Part shown: one piece after another, positions 1 through 9,223 of the stretch
Numbering within the stretch: the first letter of the stretch is position 1
Layout of the letters: every line of letters begins with the position of its first letter
NCBI RefSeq assembly: GCF_001420715.1
Contig: NZ_LJJC01000004.1
Coordinates: 3,308,783 to 3,372,782 of the forward strand
Direction of reading: 5' to 3'
Length of the DNA stretch: 64,000 nucleotides
Source: Heyndrickxia shackletonii
GTDB lineage: Bacteria > Bacillota > Bacilli > Bacillales > Bacillaceae_C
Translations under genes and position numbers: made by a program
The notes under the pieces: model-generated
Told to the model about the DNA's origin: nothing
The model's input: only the letters and a program-made list of their open reading frames with translations
Databases searched by the model: none

Positions 1-391
1 CCATTTCCTTTTCATCCGAATTCAACACAGACATCGACTTTTGAATTCGACTTCGATGCTCGGGAAAAATGGATGCAATTAATTCTTTCCCTTTTTCGGT
101 TATATGAGCATATGTTACACGACGATCTTCTGGACATGTAACGCGAATAAGCAACTCCCGCTTCTCTAGTTTATCCACTACATATGTAATACTTCCACTT
201 GCAAGAAGAATTTTTCCGCCAATTTGCTGCAATGGCTGTTCGCCTTTATGATATAACAATTCTAAAACAGCAAATTCTGTTGGGTGAAGTCCGCATTTCT
301 GAATAAATTGATTCGAATATTCATTTATGGCACGAAACGCTCTAGATAAAACAATAAATAATTTTAGTGCTTGTTGTTCATCATGTTCCAT
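1..391 (-). CDS. mhqR: MarR-family transcriptional regulator, MhqR-like (partial, C-terminus outside window)
   Basis: About 130 residues are visible. They form a winged helix-turn-helix with the MarR hallmarks: a long N-terminal helix, LHPTEFAVLELLYHKG, a recognition segment LLASGSITYVVDKLEKR and a wing containing CPEDRR. The start is the ATG at 391 (MEHDEQQALK), behind an AAAGGA-type ribosome site; an in-frame-shifted ATG slightly upstream is less likely. B. subtilis MhqR (YkvE), the repressor of quinone and catechol detoxification genes, has very similar core segments and also lies near spo0E, ykvA and mtnD, so the symbol rests on family plus synteny. A single Cys (VTCPEDR) is present in the wing. 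The gene continues beyond base 1. Confidence 0.8.
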   Translation of the reverse strand, partial: MEHDEQQALKLFIVLSRAFRAINEYSNQFIQKCGLHPTEFAVLELLYHKGEQPLQQIGGKILLASGSITYVVDKLEKRELLIRVTCPEDRRVTYAHITEKGKELIASIFPEHRSRIQKSMSVLNSDEKEM

Positions 392-479
392 ATTATCATT
401 TCCTTTTCGTTCGTATAGGAATATTTACATTTTAACTCTGCGAATAACTGCCTAACCAAGTTGTCTCCGTTTAACCCGA

Positions 480-620
480 CTAACATACTCTCCTAGTCTC
501 CCATTCGGAAAGGGCATCAGGAAAATTTTCAAGTGCCAATTTCACTGGTTTCTGAATTACCTCCCTGTTTCCTAAATCTTCAGGTGAAATTAGCACTGAA
601 AATTTCAATAGTACGTACGA
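480..620 (-). repeat. Degraded copy (A) of the dispersed intergenic repeat
   Basis: Shares the blocks CTCTCCT, GGGCATCAGGaAAAATT and the paired AATTTCAC/GTGAAATT segments with the reverse complement of the copy at 42.4 kb. It lies in the 520-bp gene-free stretch between the MarR gene and the spo0E-like gene. Otherwise this gap shows only an AT-rich tract (660-745) and the hairpin at 747-784. Boundaries are approximate. Confidence 0.5.
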
Positions 621-746
621 CGATGTTCAAGGCGTTTGCCGCATTTGATTCCTACTACATAAAATTATTGATATTATAAGGAATATAGAAATATTTGTCA
701 ATTTATTTTAATCTTAAGTTAATCTTGTAATTTCTTAAATTAATAT

Positions 747-784
747 AAAAAAAGGTTAACCCAAAAATAAAGGATAACCTTTTC
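747..784 (-). terminator. Probable terminator downstream of the spo0E-like gene
   Basis: Inverted repeat AAAGGTTA...TAACCTTT with A/T runs on both flanks. It sits about 125 bp after the spo0E-like stop and could act in either direction. Confidence 0.5.
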
Positions 785-909
785 TAATGTATGAGGAAAT
801 GGTTGATGGTGGTATTGAAGTATAATATGATTGTTCATTTCTTTATGATTTCATTACCATTTGAAGACTCTCTTGTAAGTTGTTAAGCAGACCCATCATT
901 ATGTTCTTG

Positions 910-1185
910 TTAATACACTCTTTTTAATTGATCACGTGAAATGGATTTCCCTGTTTGACAATACAAAATAAAAGACATTTCTTTCACAATACTTGCCTGA
1001 TCTTGATCATTTCCTTCCTGGAAGAGGTAATGATACTCATTAAGAAGCTCGTCCAATTGCTGACTGCAGGCAACTGTCTTTTTATCTGTTAAGCCATAAC
1101 ATTTACCAAGGTCAATCATTTCTTCCCGTTTTTTTTGAATTTGATTTAAAAAACTATCTTCTGATACTGTATCACTATACACCAT
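910..1185 (-). CDS. spo0E: Spo0E-like sporulation regulatory phosphatase
   Basis: Small (91 aa) helical protein with the Spo0E family signature SQQLDELLNEY (S-Q-x-L-D) at about residues 45-55, preceded by a helix IQKKREEMIDLGKCYGLT. Family members dephosphorylate Spo0A~P and so delay sporulation. I place the start at the ATG at 1185 (MVYSDTV) because GAAGGAGA lies 5 bases upstream; a longer frame begins at 1206 without its own ribosome site. The neighbours (mhqR-like, ykvA, mtnD) match the spo0E locus of B. subtilis, although kinD and eag, which lie there in B. subtilis, are missing. The spo0E symbol is therefore a synteny-based inference; related paralogues exist. Confidence 0.8.
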   Translation of the reverse strand: MVYSDTVSEDSFLNQIQKKREEMIDLGKCYGLTDKKTVACSQQLDELLNEYHYLFQEGNDQDQASIVKEMSFILYCQTGKSISRDQLKRVY

Positions 1186-1406
1186 TACTATCTCCTTCAA
1201 CCACAATATTATTCAAATAACGAATTATTTAATTCACTTGAGAATTATCGCAGGTATTGACGAAAAAGTAAATAGATTCGCAATATTAGACAAAGGTTCT
1301 AAAAAAGTTTTGTTATTCTACATATTTCCCGCGTATTTTCGACAAAAATAGCTTGGTTCGACATTTTTCTTCTGTATCAGCAAATACTATTATTGGGAGT
1401 GATAAG

Positions 1407-1814
1407 ATGTTTATTAAAAAACTTTTAGGAAAAATAGCATATAAGCTTTTTTATAAGGAAGCAAAAAAATACCTTCATGATAAAAAGGGGACTGACATTC
1501 TTCTCTCACGTACGGAACGAAAAGCTTTAAATAATAAGCTGACATTAGGGAGTGTTTGGAGAAAATTATCATTACTTATTCAACTGTTAAAATCATGGGT
1601 TACCGGGGAATATCGAGATATTCCTTACAAAACGATTAGTATGATAATAGTCGGGCTTTTATATTTTATCTCCCCTATTGATATTATTCCGGATTTTCTT
1701 TTTGGATTTGGTTATATTGATGATGCAGCCGTTATTGCTCTGATCTTTTCACAAATCGATAAGGACCTGCTAAAATATCTTGAATGGAAGAAAAACAATG
1801 ATCGGGAAGAATGA
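1407..1814 (+). CDS. ykvA: YkvA-family membrane protein (DUF1232)
   Basis: 135 aa. The C-terminal half carries the DUF1232 core: YKTISMIIVGLLYFISPIDIIPDFLFGFGYIDDAAVIALIF. This is a hydrophobic segment with the diagnostic SPIDIIPD motif followed by a second membrane helix. The basic N-terminus (KKLLGKIAYKLFYKEAKKYL) is cytoplasmic. The start chosen is ATG 1407 behind GGGAGTG; the frame stays open to 1353 without a better site. Function in the family is unknown. In B. subtilis ykvA sits between spo0E and mtnD, as here. A hairpin follows directly (1827-1857). Confidence 0.85.
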   Translation: MFIKKLLGKIAYKLFYKEAKKYLHDKKGTDILLSRTERKALNNKLTLGSVWRKLSLLIQLLKSWVTGEYRDIPYKTISMIIVGLLYFISPIDIIPDFLFGFGYIDDAAVIALIFSQIDKDLLKYLEWKKNNDREE

Positions 1815-1826
1815 AAAAGACCAGGA

Positions 1827-1857
1827 GAAAAGTTTCTTCCTGGTCATTGATTATAAA
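1827..1857 (+). terminator. Terminator after ykvA
   Basis: Stem AGACCAGGA.../...TCCTGGTC followed by an A/T-rich tract. It lies between convergent ykvA and mtnD and may also serve the mtn operon. Confidence 0.6.
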
Positions 1858-1886
1858 AAATTTACTATGGATAAGCTTTTAAAAAA

Positions 1887-1951
1887 TGTCCTACGTCTAG
1901 CTACAGGTGAAATTTGCACTTCAATTTCAATAGCGCCTATCGCTAGCGCAT
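1887..1951 (-). repeat. Partial copy (B) of the dispersed repeat
   Basis: About 65 bp aligning well with the reverse complement of the 3' end of the copy at 7.7-7.9 kb. Shared blocks are CTACGTCTAGCT, GTGAAATT, GCACTTCAA, ATTTCA and AGCGCCTATCG. It ends a few bases from the mtnD stop codon. Confidence 0.7.
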
Positions 1952-1956
1952 TTGGT

Positions 1957-2490
1957 TTATGCTTCTACTTCATCTTTCTCGTAAATTGGAACCCATCCTG
2001 CTTCTGTAACAAATATTCTTACTGCAACCACTTTGCGGTCTTCGGATAATGTAAAGTAATGGCGAACATTTTCTGGTACGGAAATAAGATCGCCAGGATT
2101 TAAATGAACCTCAAAGAAGTCCTCATCAGAACCTTGAATAATAAAGACACCATGACCGCTTACAATAAATCGGACCTCATCATCTGTATGATGGTGCTCT
2201 TGTTGAAAGTTTTGCAATAATTGTTCTAAATTTGGTGTATGTTCTGCCAAAGAAATAATATCATGTGCCTGGTAGCCTCTTCTTGCAGAAATGTCCGCGA
2301 TTTCGTCTTTAAATACATCCAATATTTCTTGCTTTTCTTCCTCGGATAAAACATATTTTTCTTGAAGATGTTCAGGTAGCTTTGCAATATCCCAGCTTTC
2401 ATAAATAACCCCTTGATCTTGCAAGAATTCAACTACTTCCTCTTGATTATCAATCACTCTGTTTGTACCTTGAATCTTAATCGTTGTCAT
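1957..2490 (-). CDS. mtnD: Acireductone dioxygenase (methionine salvage)
   Basis: 177 aa, normal length for the family. Cupin fold with the metal ligands visible: H99, H101 and E105 in EHHHTDDE, and H144 in ENVRHYF. It cleaves acireductone with O2 to 2-keto-4-methylthiobutyrate and formate (Fe form) or to the off-pathway CO product (Ni form). It is the last gene of mtnW-mtnX-mtnB-mtnD. Its ATG overlaps the mtnB stop (ATGA), so translation is probably coupled. Expression should follow the upstream SAM riboswitch. Confidence 0.95.
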   Translation of the reverse strand: MTTIKIQGTNRVIDNQEEVVEFLQDQGVIYESWDIAKLPEHLQEKYVLSEEEKQEILDVFKDEIADISARRGYQAHDIISLAEHTPNLEQLLQNFQQEHHHTDDEVRFIVSGHGVFIIQGSDEDFFEVHLNPGDLISVPENVRHYFTLSEDRKVVAVRIFVTEAGWVPIYEKDEVEA

Positions 2491-3125
2491 AATGTTATTC
2501 CTCCTAATTTAACATTTTCTAATTGTAAAATGGTAAGTTGATATTGAAATAAAAATTCTGCAGCTTCCAATAGTTTTTTCGCTTCAAAGCCATTTTTACC
2601 CCATACAGTAATACCATGATTTTGAATCAAAACGGCCCCTTTATCTTCTTGAAGATAATGAGAAAACTCACTTGCTAATGTAGGAATATGAGCATGATTT
2701 GGAATAATGGGAATTTTTAAAGTGGCATTTTCTCCCCATAAATCAAATGCTTTTATTAACTCTAGCCCCTTAAACACCACCTCTTTCTCAGATGAATACC
2801 ATTCAGAAATGACATTATTGGCTACTGTATGTACATGTAAACTGCACCCAGCATTCGTTTTTTGATAAATTTCACAATGAAGCAGTGTTTCGGCAGAAGG
2901 TTTTAATGATGTATCATGTACAGGTTTCCCATATTGATTTACCAACAAGAAATCTTCACTGGTTCTTTTTCTTTTATCCTTTCCGCTTGCGGTTACAAGA
3001 AAGTGGACCGGTTCATCGTGAACCTTTATAGCCAGATTTCCACTTGTCCCCATGAACCAATCTCTGACCGCTAATTCATCCTTTATATCAGCTAGTTCAT
3101 TCCATCTTTCCTCTAAAATAGTCAT
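2487..3125 (-). CDS. mtnB: Methylthioribulose-1-phosphate dehydratase
   Basis: 212 aa class II aldolase-fold protein. Zinc ligands are recognisable as H97 and H99 (CSLHVHT) and H170 (IQNHGI), with the acid E79 (SAETLLHCE). It dehydrates 5-methylthioribulose-1-P to 2,3-diketo-5-methylthiopentyl-1-P. I choose ATG 3125 (MTILEERW), which overlaps the mtnX stop by four bases and has GGAGGTGAGG upstream. The frame extends to 3164, but that extension lies inside mtnX. Confidence 0.93.
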   Translation of the reverse strand: MTILEERWNELADIKDELAVRDWFMGTSGNLAIKVHDEPVHFLVTASGKDKRKRTSEDFLLVNQYGKPVHDTSLKPSAETLLHCEIYQKTNAGCSLHVHTVANNVISEWYSSEKEVVFKGLELIKAFDLWGENATLKIPIIPNHAHIPTLASEFSHYLQEDKGAVLIQNHGITVWGKNGFEAKKLLEAAEFLFQYQLTILQLENVKLGGITL

Positions 3126-3784
3126 ACCCTCACCTCCAATTCTTTTTCTAAAATACCTATACAATCATTGAAGGTTTGGAACGGATAATAGGGAAGACCT
3201 AATTCTTTGCATTTATCAGCCAGAAAATCTCGTGCTATTATCAGGTCAGCAACCTTAGCAGCTTCTAAATCCGTTATAGAATCACCTATTACAATTTTAA
3301 AATGGCTCTCATTCGTAAGCTTGCGAATAATAGATGTTTTACAGCACCCACATCCGTTGGAACAATGATCATCACATGGGTTCGGCCACTTAATTTGTAT
3401 GTTCTCACTGCTGAAATCTCCATGGTTGCAAAAAACAGCTTGAAATGGTCCGAATGACTCAAGCATTGGATAAACAAAGAAGTCGATACCTCCACTTACA
3501 ATATAAAAAGGGATATTCTTTGACTTTGTAAATTGAACAAAATCTTGAAAACCATCGCGAATCGTTGCATTTTGCTTTACATATTGAACAATTTCGTCTT
3601 TATAACCAGACGGCAATAAGGAAAACATTTTGCCTACTCCCTCTTCAATCGTAACAGCTTGAGAAAGTACTTGATTCTTTATTTGCTCCCAACCATCTGG
3701 TGCAAAATGCTTCATAATCGAAATAATATTATCAGAATTTGTAATCGTCCCATCAAAATCACAAAAAATTATCGGTTGCTTCAC
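3122..3784 (-). CDS. mtnX: 2-hydroxy-3-keto-5-methylthiopentenyl-1-phosphate phosphatase
   Basis: 220 aa HAD-superfamily phosphatase. Motif I is CDFDGTIT (nucleophile D9), with VSGGI as motif II and GDSITDLEA as motif IV. A cysteine-rich insert ([13 protein letters not shown]) typical of MtnX lies near residues 142-154. The start is a GTG at 3784, overlapping the mtnW stop (GTGA) behind a G-rich ribosome site. With MtnW it replaces the bifunctional MtnC enolase-phosphatase of other bacteria. Confidence 0.92.
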   Translation of the reverse strand: MKQPIIFCDFDGTITNSDNIISIMKHFAPDGWEQIKNQVLSQAVTIEEGVGKMFSLLPSGYKDEIVQYVKQNATIRDGFQDFVQFTKSKNIPFYIVSGGIDFFVYPMLESFGPFQAVFCNHGDFSSENIQIKWPNPCDDHCSNGCGCCKTSIIRKLTNESHFKIVIGDSITDLEAAKVADLIIARDFLADKCKELGLPYYPFQTFNDCIGILEKELEVRV

Positions 3785-4992
3785 TTCGCCGCCCCCCATA
3801 ATTCAAGTGCTGTCCTTAATTCAGAAAATTGGGAGGCTGCATCCTCGAGAGATTGATTCTGTAAAACTGCCTGGATAGCTTGCCTAAACGCTTTTCCGCC
3901 GCCAATGGCACCTTCAGGATGTCCGTGAATTCCTCCACCGGCATTAATAACACTATCTAGTCCAAAATCCTGGTAAAGAAGCGGCACCAATCCTGGATGA
4001 ATCCCTGCGGATGGAACTGGGAAAGTCGTTTTTACAAAGCTTTCTTCCGTTAATGCTTTCCCTATCGACAATGCAGCGTTTTTTTCCAAAGCTACACTTC
4101 CATACGGAGATGGAAACAGCGAAAAATCCGCACCTGCTAATCGCAGTAATTTCCCTAATAACAACGAATGGGAAACACCATATTCTTTTGATTGTGTTAT
4201 TGCACCACTGTAAGCTGGATGTGCCATTAACGGCAAACCAATCTCATCGTCCTCCCGCAATTGTTGCAGAGCATCTAAGCCATAGGTGAAAACATTAAAT
4301 AATAAAAGATCAGCACCTAATTCTCTGGCTTTTCTAGCTTTATCTCGGAGTTCCAATGTTCTTCCAGTTAAATTAACAGCATACAAGGTTCGATTCCCTG
4401 TTTCCTGAAAGACATCATCCAAAACCCTTCTCCCCATTTCAATTCGCTTTTCAAAGGGTGCTGATTCTAAATCAAATAAAATCTCATCGTCTTTGACTAA
4501 GTCAACACCACCGAGCGCTTGATTACGGAGCTGTTTTTCTAGAAAAGGGATGTCCCTGCCGATTACGCCTTTAAAAATACTCATAAGGAGGGGGCGGTCA
4601 AATATATTCAGTTTTTCACGTATACCATGAATACCAAAGCGCGGACCCTTAAAATATTTAGTAATATCCCCTTCTAGCTCTAAATCTACTAATCTTACTT
4701 TTCCGTCTAAAGAGAGTTTTCCAAAAACCGTAGTCAATATAGCTGGTAAATCTGGTGTAAAATTAGCGGATGGATATGCAATTTTGATCGTTGCCTTGGC
4801 ATTTTCTTCAGAATCAGTTTTAATCTCTTCCACGGAGATAACTCTTCCCTTATGCTTCTTTAACTGATCTTGTTCAATAATCGGCAAATTTGTCCAAGAG
4901 CCGATGGTTAATCCTAAGGCAATATCTTCTGCCTTTTTATCAAATGTTTTCGGTTTTCCGTATATGGAATATGTTGCAATTACCTCACTCAA
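3781..4992 (-). CDS. mtnW: 2,3-diketo-5-methylthiopentyl-1-phosphate enolase (RuBisCO-like protein)
   Basis: 403 aa form IV RuBisCO-like protein. The active-site cluster [10 protein letters not shown] is intact: K167 is the carbamylated lysine, D169 and E170 the Mg ligands. I choose the TTG at 4992 (LSEVIATYS) because GGAGGG lies eight bases upstream and because family members begin there; an ATG further upstream overlaps the ribosome site. First gene of the four-gene unit and directly downstream of the S-box terminator. Confidence 0.94.
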   Translation of the reverse strand: MSEVIATYSIYGKPKTFDKKAEDIALGLTIGSWTNLPIIEQDQLKKHKGRVISVEEIKTDSEENAKATIKIAYPSANFTPDLPAILTTVFGKLSLDGKVRLVDLELEGDITKYFKGPRFGIHGIREKLNIFDRPLLMSIFKGVIGRDIPFLEKQLRNQALGGVDLVKDDEILFDLESAPFEKRIEMGRRVLDDVFQETGNRTLYAVNLTGRTLELRDKARKARELGADLLLFNVFTYGLDALQQLREDDEIGLPLMAHPAYSGAITQSKEYGVSHSLLLGKLLRLAGADFSLFPSPYGSVALEKNAALSIGKALTEESFVKTTFPVPSAGIHPGLVPLLYQDFGLDSVINAGGGIHGHPEGAIGGGKAFRQAIQAVLQNQSLEDAASQFSELRTALELWGAAK

Positions 4993-5020
4993 GTTATTTG
5001 CCCTCCACATTAAAAAATAC

Positions 5021-5049
5021 AAAAACCTCTTCATAAGAAGAGGTTTTAT
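5021..5049 (-). terminator. Riboswitch terminator of the mtnWXBD leader
   Basis: Stem AAAACCTCTTC/GAAGAGGTTTT followed by T residues on the minus strand. It is positioned just after the S-box aptamer and 30 bp before the mtnW ribosome site. Confidence 0.85.
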
Positions 5050-5061
5050 GGAAAAACTTCT

Positions 5062-5168
5062 TCTTATCTCTCAGCCTTATAGCTGCAAGAATTAGCACCG
5101 TGTCTAAACAAATTAGATCGGTTGCCGGGCTTCAAAGGGCTCGTCCCTCCACCTGCTCTTGATAAGAA
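5062..5168 (-). ncRNA. SAM-I (S-box) riboswitch controlling mtnWXBD
   Basis: Read on the minus strand, it shows the conserved S-box blocks in order: CTTATCAAGAG, GGTGGAGGGAC, GAAGCCCGGCAACC, CGGTGCTAATTC and AGATAAG closing P1. The terminator at 5021-5049 follows. High SAM should favour termination and lower salvage gene expression. Confidence 0.95.
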
Positions 5169-5270
5169 TCATTTTATTTTTAATTCGATTTTATATACTT
5201 TTTTGCGTTTTCAATTTAATCTTTACTTCAAATTATTATGAATTATGCCACCATTTTTTCAGGTTGTCAA

Positions 5271-6443
5271 TCAAAAAATATTTAATTTCTTTATACGATT
5301 GGCTGCTTCTGTCAGTCTGGATTCAGACGTTAATAGACCTACTCTTACGTAGCCTTCCCCGTATTCCCCAAAGCCAATCCCTGGTGCTACTGCAACATAG
5401 GCACGCTCTAACAACAAATCCGAAAATTCAATGGAAGAATACCCGTCTGGTACCTTTAACCATGCAAAAAAAGATCCTTTTGGTGCTTGAACGTCCCATC
5501 CAATATCTTGTAAGCTTTTGATAAAAGCATTTCTTCTCTCCTCATACATTGCCGTTAATTCATGGACGCATTCTTGTGATTCCAAAAGCGCTGCCGCTGC
5601 TGCTTCTTGTACAGCTCCAAATAAACTAACATACAAATGATCCTGTATCAAATTTATCGCTTCAATCACACTTGCATTTCCAACAGCAAATCCTACACGC
5701 CACCCTGCCATATTATATGTTTTAGATAATGTATAAATTTCAATTCCAGTATTTTTTGCACCTTCTGCTTGCAGAAAACTCACTGGCTTTTTATTATCAA
5801 AGCCAATTGCACCATAAGCAAAGTCGTGTACTACACAAATATTGTGCTTTTCCGCAAATTGAACCGTTTCATCGAAGAAAGACACATCTGCACACGCACC
5901 TGTCGGGTTATTTGGATAGTTTAAGAACATCAGTTTTGCCGAATCTGCGATTTTCTGTGGAATAGAATCATATTTTGGCAAGAAATGATTCTCTGCAAGT
6001 AAAGGCATATTATGCGTCACTGCTTGGGCCAACGCTACTCCTGACATATAGTCCGGATATCCCGGATCTGGCACAAGTACCGTATCACCGGGATTTAGCA
6101 AGCATTGGGAAATTTCCACAAGGCCAGCTTTTCCGCCAAACAAAACTGCCACCTCTGTTTCCGAGTCAAGTGTTACCCCGTATTCACGTTTATAAAACGC
6201 TGCAACCGCTTCTTTTAAATAACTATATCCTCTAAAAGGGGAATATTTATGATTAATAGGATTGGAAGCTGCCTCCTGCAATCGTTTGACAATATGCTCA
6301 GGTGTAGGCTGATCCGGATTTCCTTGTCCAAGATTTATCACATCATGCCCTTGCGTTTTCACCTGCTCCACCTTTGAAACTAGGGATGCAAAAAATTGCT
6401 TCGGTAAGTGTTTCAGAATATCGGATTTAGGAAACGTTTTCAT
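5271..6443 (-). CDS. mtnE: Methionine-regenerating aminotransferase
   Basis: 390 aa PLP-dependent class I/II aminotransferase. It has the NPTGACAD loop, HDFAYG and the Schiff-base lysine K241 in SLSKTYNMAGWRVG. It transaminates 2-keto-4-methylthiobutyrate to methionine, the final salvage step. The ATG at 6443 (MKTFPKSDIL) fits the family start and has AAAAAGGG upstream. Transcribed divergently from mtnU; I see no S-box in the 150-bp divergent gap. The S-box at 5062-5168 faces away and belongs to mtnW. Confidence 0.92.
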   Translation of the reverse strand: MKTFPKSDILKHLPKQFFASLVSKVEQVKTQGHDVINLGQGNPDQPTPEHIVKRLQEAASNPINHKYSPFRGYSYLKEAVAAFYKREYGVTLDSETEVAVLFGGKAGLVEISQCLLNPGDTVLVPDPGYPDYMSGVALAQAVTHNMPLLAENHFLPKYDSIPQKIADSAKLMFLNYPNNPTGACADVSFFDETVQFAEKHNICVVHDFAYGAIGFDNKKPVSFLQAEGAKNTGIEIYTLSKTYNMAGWRVGFAVGNASVIEAINLIQDHLYVSLFGAVQEAAAAALLESQECVHELTAMYEERRNAFIKSLQDIGWDVQAPKGSFFAWLKVPDGYSSIEFSDLLLERAYVAVAPGIGFGEYGEGYVRVGLLTSESRLTEAANRIKKLNIF

Positions 6444-6597
6444 AAAATCACCCTTTTTAATTATATTTATAAAGTGTTATGTAACTTCAAATTGTAAGGA
6501 ATATTCGCCTGTTTTTAAATATTACTTTCAAAATCTAATTACAAATGTTATAACGAAAACAATACGATGTAAAGGAATTTTTTGAGGAGTGGTATGG

Positions 6598-7380
6598 ATG
6601 AAGTGGAAAATCGCCTGTATTCAAATGGATATTAAGTATGGTAATCCGGATAAAAATTATGCAGAAGCTAGAAAGTGGATTCAAAAAGCTGCAAAGGCAA
6701 ATTGTGATATTGCTATTCTACCAGAGTTATGGACTACTGGATACGATCTAACTCGATTATTCGAAATTGGGGATGAAAATGCAAAGGAATCTGTGCGTTT
6801 TCTGCAAAATGCTGCAAAGGAATTTCAAATACACCTGGTTGGAGGATCAGTGGCGAAAAAAACAGCAGATGGAATCTTCAATACGATGTTAATTGTAGAT
6901 CGTGAAGGACAATTGGTTAAAGAATACGATAAGCTGCATTTATTTAAATTAATGGATGAGCATCTATATCTTCAAGGAGGAAAAAGAGACGGCTTATTCC
7001 AGTTGGAGAATGAAACATTCGGCACTGTTATTTGCTATGATATTCGTTTTCCTGAATGGATACGTAAGCTCGCATTAAATGGAGCAAAAGCTATCTTTGT
7101 TTCTGCCGAATGGCCAAATCCTAGGTTGCATCACTGGAAAACCTTATTAACTGCTAGAGCTATTGAAAATCAATGTTATGTTATTGCATGCAACCGAGTT
7201 GGCCGTGACCCAAACAACCATTTTTTTGGACATTCGCTTATTATCGATCCATGGGGAGAGATTATTGCGGAAGGAACGGAAAATGAACAGCTCATTACGG
7301 GAGAAATTGATTTAGAAACCGTTTCAAAGGTCCGAAACACAATCCCTGTTTTTGCTGACAGATTACCAGAATTCTATTAA
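6598..7380 (+). CDS. mtnU: Omega-amidase-type nitrilase MtnU
   Basis: 260 aa carbon-nitrogen hydrolase with the catalytic triad E43 (LPELWTTG), K112 (EYDKLHLF) and C146 (VICYDIRFPE). In methionine salvage it is thought to hydrolyse the 2-oxo-acid amide left by glutamine-dependent transamination by MtnE. The start is ATG 6598, eight bases after GAGGAG; a GTG at 6589 overlaps that site. Divergent from mtnE, as in B. subtilis. Confidence 0.9.
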   Translation: MKWKIACIQMDIKYGNPDKNYAEARKWIQKAAKANCDIAILPELWTTGYDLTRLFEIGDENAKESVRFLQNAAKEFQIHLVGGSVAKKTADGIFNTMLIVDREGQLVKEYDKLHLFKLMDEHLYLQGGKRDGLFQLENETFGTVICYDIRFPEWIRKLALNGAKAIFVSAEWPNPRLHHWKTLLTARAIENQCYVIACNRVGRDPNNHFFGHSLIIDPWGEIIAEGTENEQLITGEIDLETVSKVRNTIPVFADRLPEFY

Positions 7381-7395
7381 AATTTTTTATTATTA

Positions 7396-7425
7396 TTGAC
7401 AAAATGATTTTTATGTTTGTAAAAT
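7396..7425 (+). promoter_or_regulatory. SigmaA-type promoter for the mtnKA S-box transcript
   Basis: TTGACA, 18 bases, TAAAAT, about 35 bp ahead of the aptamer. Confidence 0.75.
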
Positions 7426-7460
7426 AGCGTTAATTGAATATTTGATTATGACTTAATTTT

Positions 7461-7617
7461 CTCTTATCAAGAGTAGGCAGAGGGATTTGGCCCGATGAAG
7501 CCCAGCAACCGACCGTAATACCGTTGTGAAACGGGGCGCTAATGAATGCGCCGGGATTTTTCCCATAAGGCACGGTGCTAATTCCAACAGAAGGATTTCC
7601 TTCTGGCAGATAAGAGG
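7461..7617 (+). ncRNA. SAM-I (S-box) riboswitch controlling mtnKA
   Basis: Contains CTCTTATCAAGAG, GAAGCCCAGCAACC, a long GC-rich variable arm, CACGGTGCTAATTCC and the closing CAGATAAGAG. The P1 partner strands CTCTTATC and GATAAGAG are complementary. A terminator follows at 7633. Confidence 0.95.
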
Positions 7618-7632
7618 TGCGAAGATGACTTC

Positions 7633-7662
7633 AAGCCTCTTTCTATGTGGAAAGAGGCTTTT
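7633..7662 (+). terminator. Riboswitch terminator of the mtnKA leader
   Basis: Stem AAGCCTCTTTC/GAAAGAGGCTT followed by TTCT. Its 3' arm can also pair with a segment just downstream (see 7652-7682). Confidence 0.8.
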
Positions 7663-7682
7663 CTAATGTTGAAAAGCCTCTT
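7652..7682 (+). other. Alternative 12-bp hairpin sharing an arm with the terminator
   Basis: Perfect inverted repeat AAGAGGCTTTTC and GAAAAGCCTCTT with a 7-base loop. Bases 7652-7662 are also the 3' arm of the terminator, so the two hairpins exclude each other. Confidence 0.6.
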
Positions 7683-7684
7683 AA

Positions 7685-7906
7685 GAACAAATGCGTAAGC
7701 GCCTTGCCCATCGGCGTATGGATTTCGTAGTCGCTCACCTCGAGATAAAGGAAACACAATGAGGTAGTTCACGAACAAGTGAAAATAGCACTTCCATTTT
7801 CAACTGATGTTGACTTATCGTAGGGAGGAGACGGAGAAATCCACTAGCCGATAGGCGCTGGTGAAATTTGAAGTGCCAATTTCACTTGAAGCTAGACGTA
7901 GACAAC
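7685..7906 (+). repeat. Long copy (C) of the dispersed repeat, inside the mtnKA leader
   Basis: Begins GAACAAATGCGTAAGCGCC, contains the 20-mer tgttgacttatcgtagggag that is identical in the copy at 52.7 kb, and continues GAAATCCACTAGCCGATAGGCGCT followed by a GTGAAATT...AATTTCAC stem. AGCGCC near the 5' end and GGCGCT near the 3' end form imperfect terminal inverted repeats. It carries no credible ORF of its own and occupies most of the gap between the riboswitch terminator and mtnK. Confidence 0.85.
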
Positions 7907-8008
7907 TTTTCAAAAAGTTATCCACAAGGTTCAATTTTATAAATCCCTGAGCAACAAGAAAACACTATCTATATTTGCATTTAATGTGTTATTGAAGGAG
8001 GAGTTATC

Positions 8009-9202
8009 ATGGCAGTATTGACAGAAAACACGTACAAACCATTAACAGTGGAATCAGCGATTAATTTAGCAATCAACTTACAACTGTTTACCAATAAAGA
8101 AAACCTTGTATGTAAAGAAATAGGCGATGGCAATTTAAACTTAGTTTTCCATATTGTCGATAATGAAAAGCAAAAAGGAATTATTATAAAACAAGCTCTT
8201 CCTTATGCTAAAGTGGTTGGAGAAAGCTGGCCGTTAACCATCCATCGCTCTGAAATCGAGGCTAATGCCTTAAAAACTCACGGTGAGTTTGTTTCGCATC
8301 TTGTACCAAAGGTTTATCATACTGACAAAACCTTGGCGATTACCGTTATGGAGGATCTATCTCATTTAACTATTGCCCGTACTGGCTTAATCGATGGTCA
8401 AAACTATCCGCTGCTTTCTTCACATGTTGGAGAATATTTAGCAAAGACATTGTTTTATACATCCGATTATGCTCTTCACCCTTTCAAGAAGAAGGATTTG
8501 GTGAAACAATTTTCCAACCCAGAACTATGCAAAATTACGGAGGACTTAGTCTTTACAGATCCATTTTTTGATGTTGATACAAATGATTTTGAAGAGGAAC
8601 TAAAGGATACCGTGCGTGAGATATGGAAAGATGCATCCTTAAAATTCGAGGTTGCCAAATTAAAGAAGCAATTTCTTACTGAAACCGAAGCCCTTCTGCA
8701 TGGAGATTTACATACAGGCAGCATTTTTGCCAGTATAACCGAAACAAAGGTCATTGATCCCGAGTTTGCCTTCTATGGCCCGTTTGGTTTCGACGTTGGC
8801 CAATTTTTTGCGAATCTAATTTTTCAAGTAATCGTAAGAACTGGTGAACAAAGACAAGTAATTCTAAATCATTTAGAAAAAACTTGGGATATCTTTCAAA
8901 CGATTTTCACCGATTCATGGCAAAAAGATTGCCTTGAACCATTTGCGGAGATTGAAAGCTATTTGCCGTATATCCTTGGAAAAATCTTTACGGACTCTAT
9001 CGGCTTTGCGGGCTGTGAATTAATCCGCCGTACCATTGGTCTTTCACATGTAAAGGATTTAGATGGAATAACGGATATAAAGGTGAGAATTGCTGCGAAA
9101 AAGACAGCTTTAAAGCTAGGCAGGGCTTGTATTCTTTATCGCCATAAAATTAATGGTATGGAAGACTATATTTCTTTTATAAAACAAAACATCAATGAAT
9201 AA
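8009..9202 (+). CDS. mtnK: 5-methylthioribose kinase
   Basis: 397 aa protein-kinase-like fold. The catalytic loop is LLHGDLHTGSIF (D233), and the metal-binding acid is D250 in VIDPEFAFYGPFGFD. It phosphorylates 5-methylthioribose to MTR-1-P. The ATG at 8009 follows GGAGGAG. First gene of mtnK-mtnA. Its leader of over 500 nt carries the S-box, a terminator and a dispersed repeat. Confidence 0.95.
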   Translation: MAVLTENTYKPLTVESAINLAINLQLFTNKENLVCKEIGDGNLNLVFHIVDNEKQKGIIIKQALPYAKVVGESWPLTIHRSEIEANALKTHGEFVSHLVPKVYHTDKTLAITVMEDLSHLTIARTGLIDGQNYPLLSSHVGEYLAKTLFYTSDYALHPFKKKDLVKQFSNPELCKITEDLVFTDPFFDVDTNDFEEELKDTVREIWKDASLKFEVAKLKKQFLTETEALLHGDLHTGSIFASITETKVIDPEFAFYGPFGFDVGQFFANLIFQVIVRTGEQRQVILNHLEKTWDIFQTIFTDSWQKDCLEPFAEIESYLPYILGKIFTDSIGFAGCELIRRTIGLSHVKDLDGITDIKVRIAAKKTALKLGRACILYRHKINGMEDYISFIKQNINE

Positions 9203-9223
9203 TAGGCAAAAAGGAGTATTAGA

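Noticed and set aside
7578-7778. Open frame of 66 codons on the minus strand
   Set aside because: It runs across the riboswitch terminator and the dispersed repeat, has no ribosome site, and its DGQGAYAF stretch is just translated repeat sequence.
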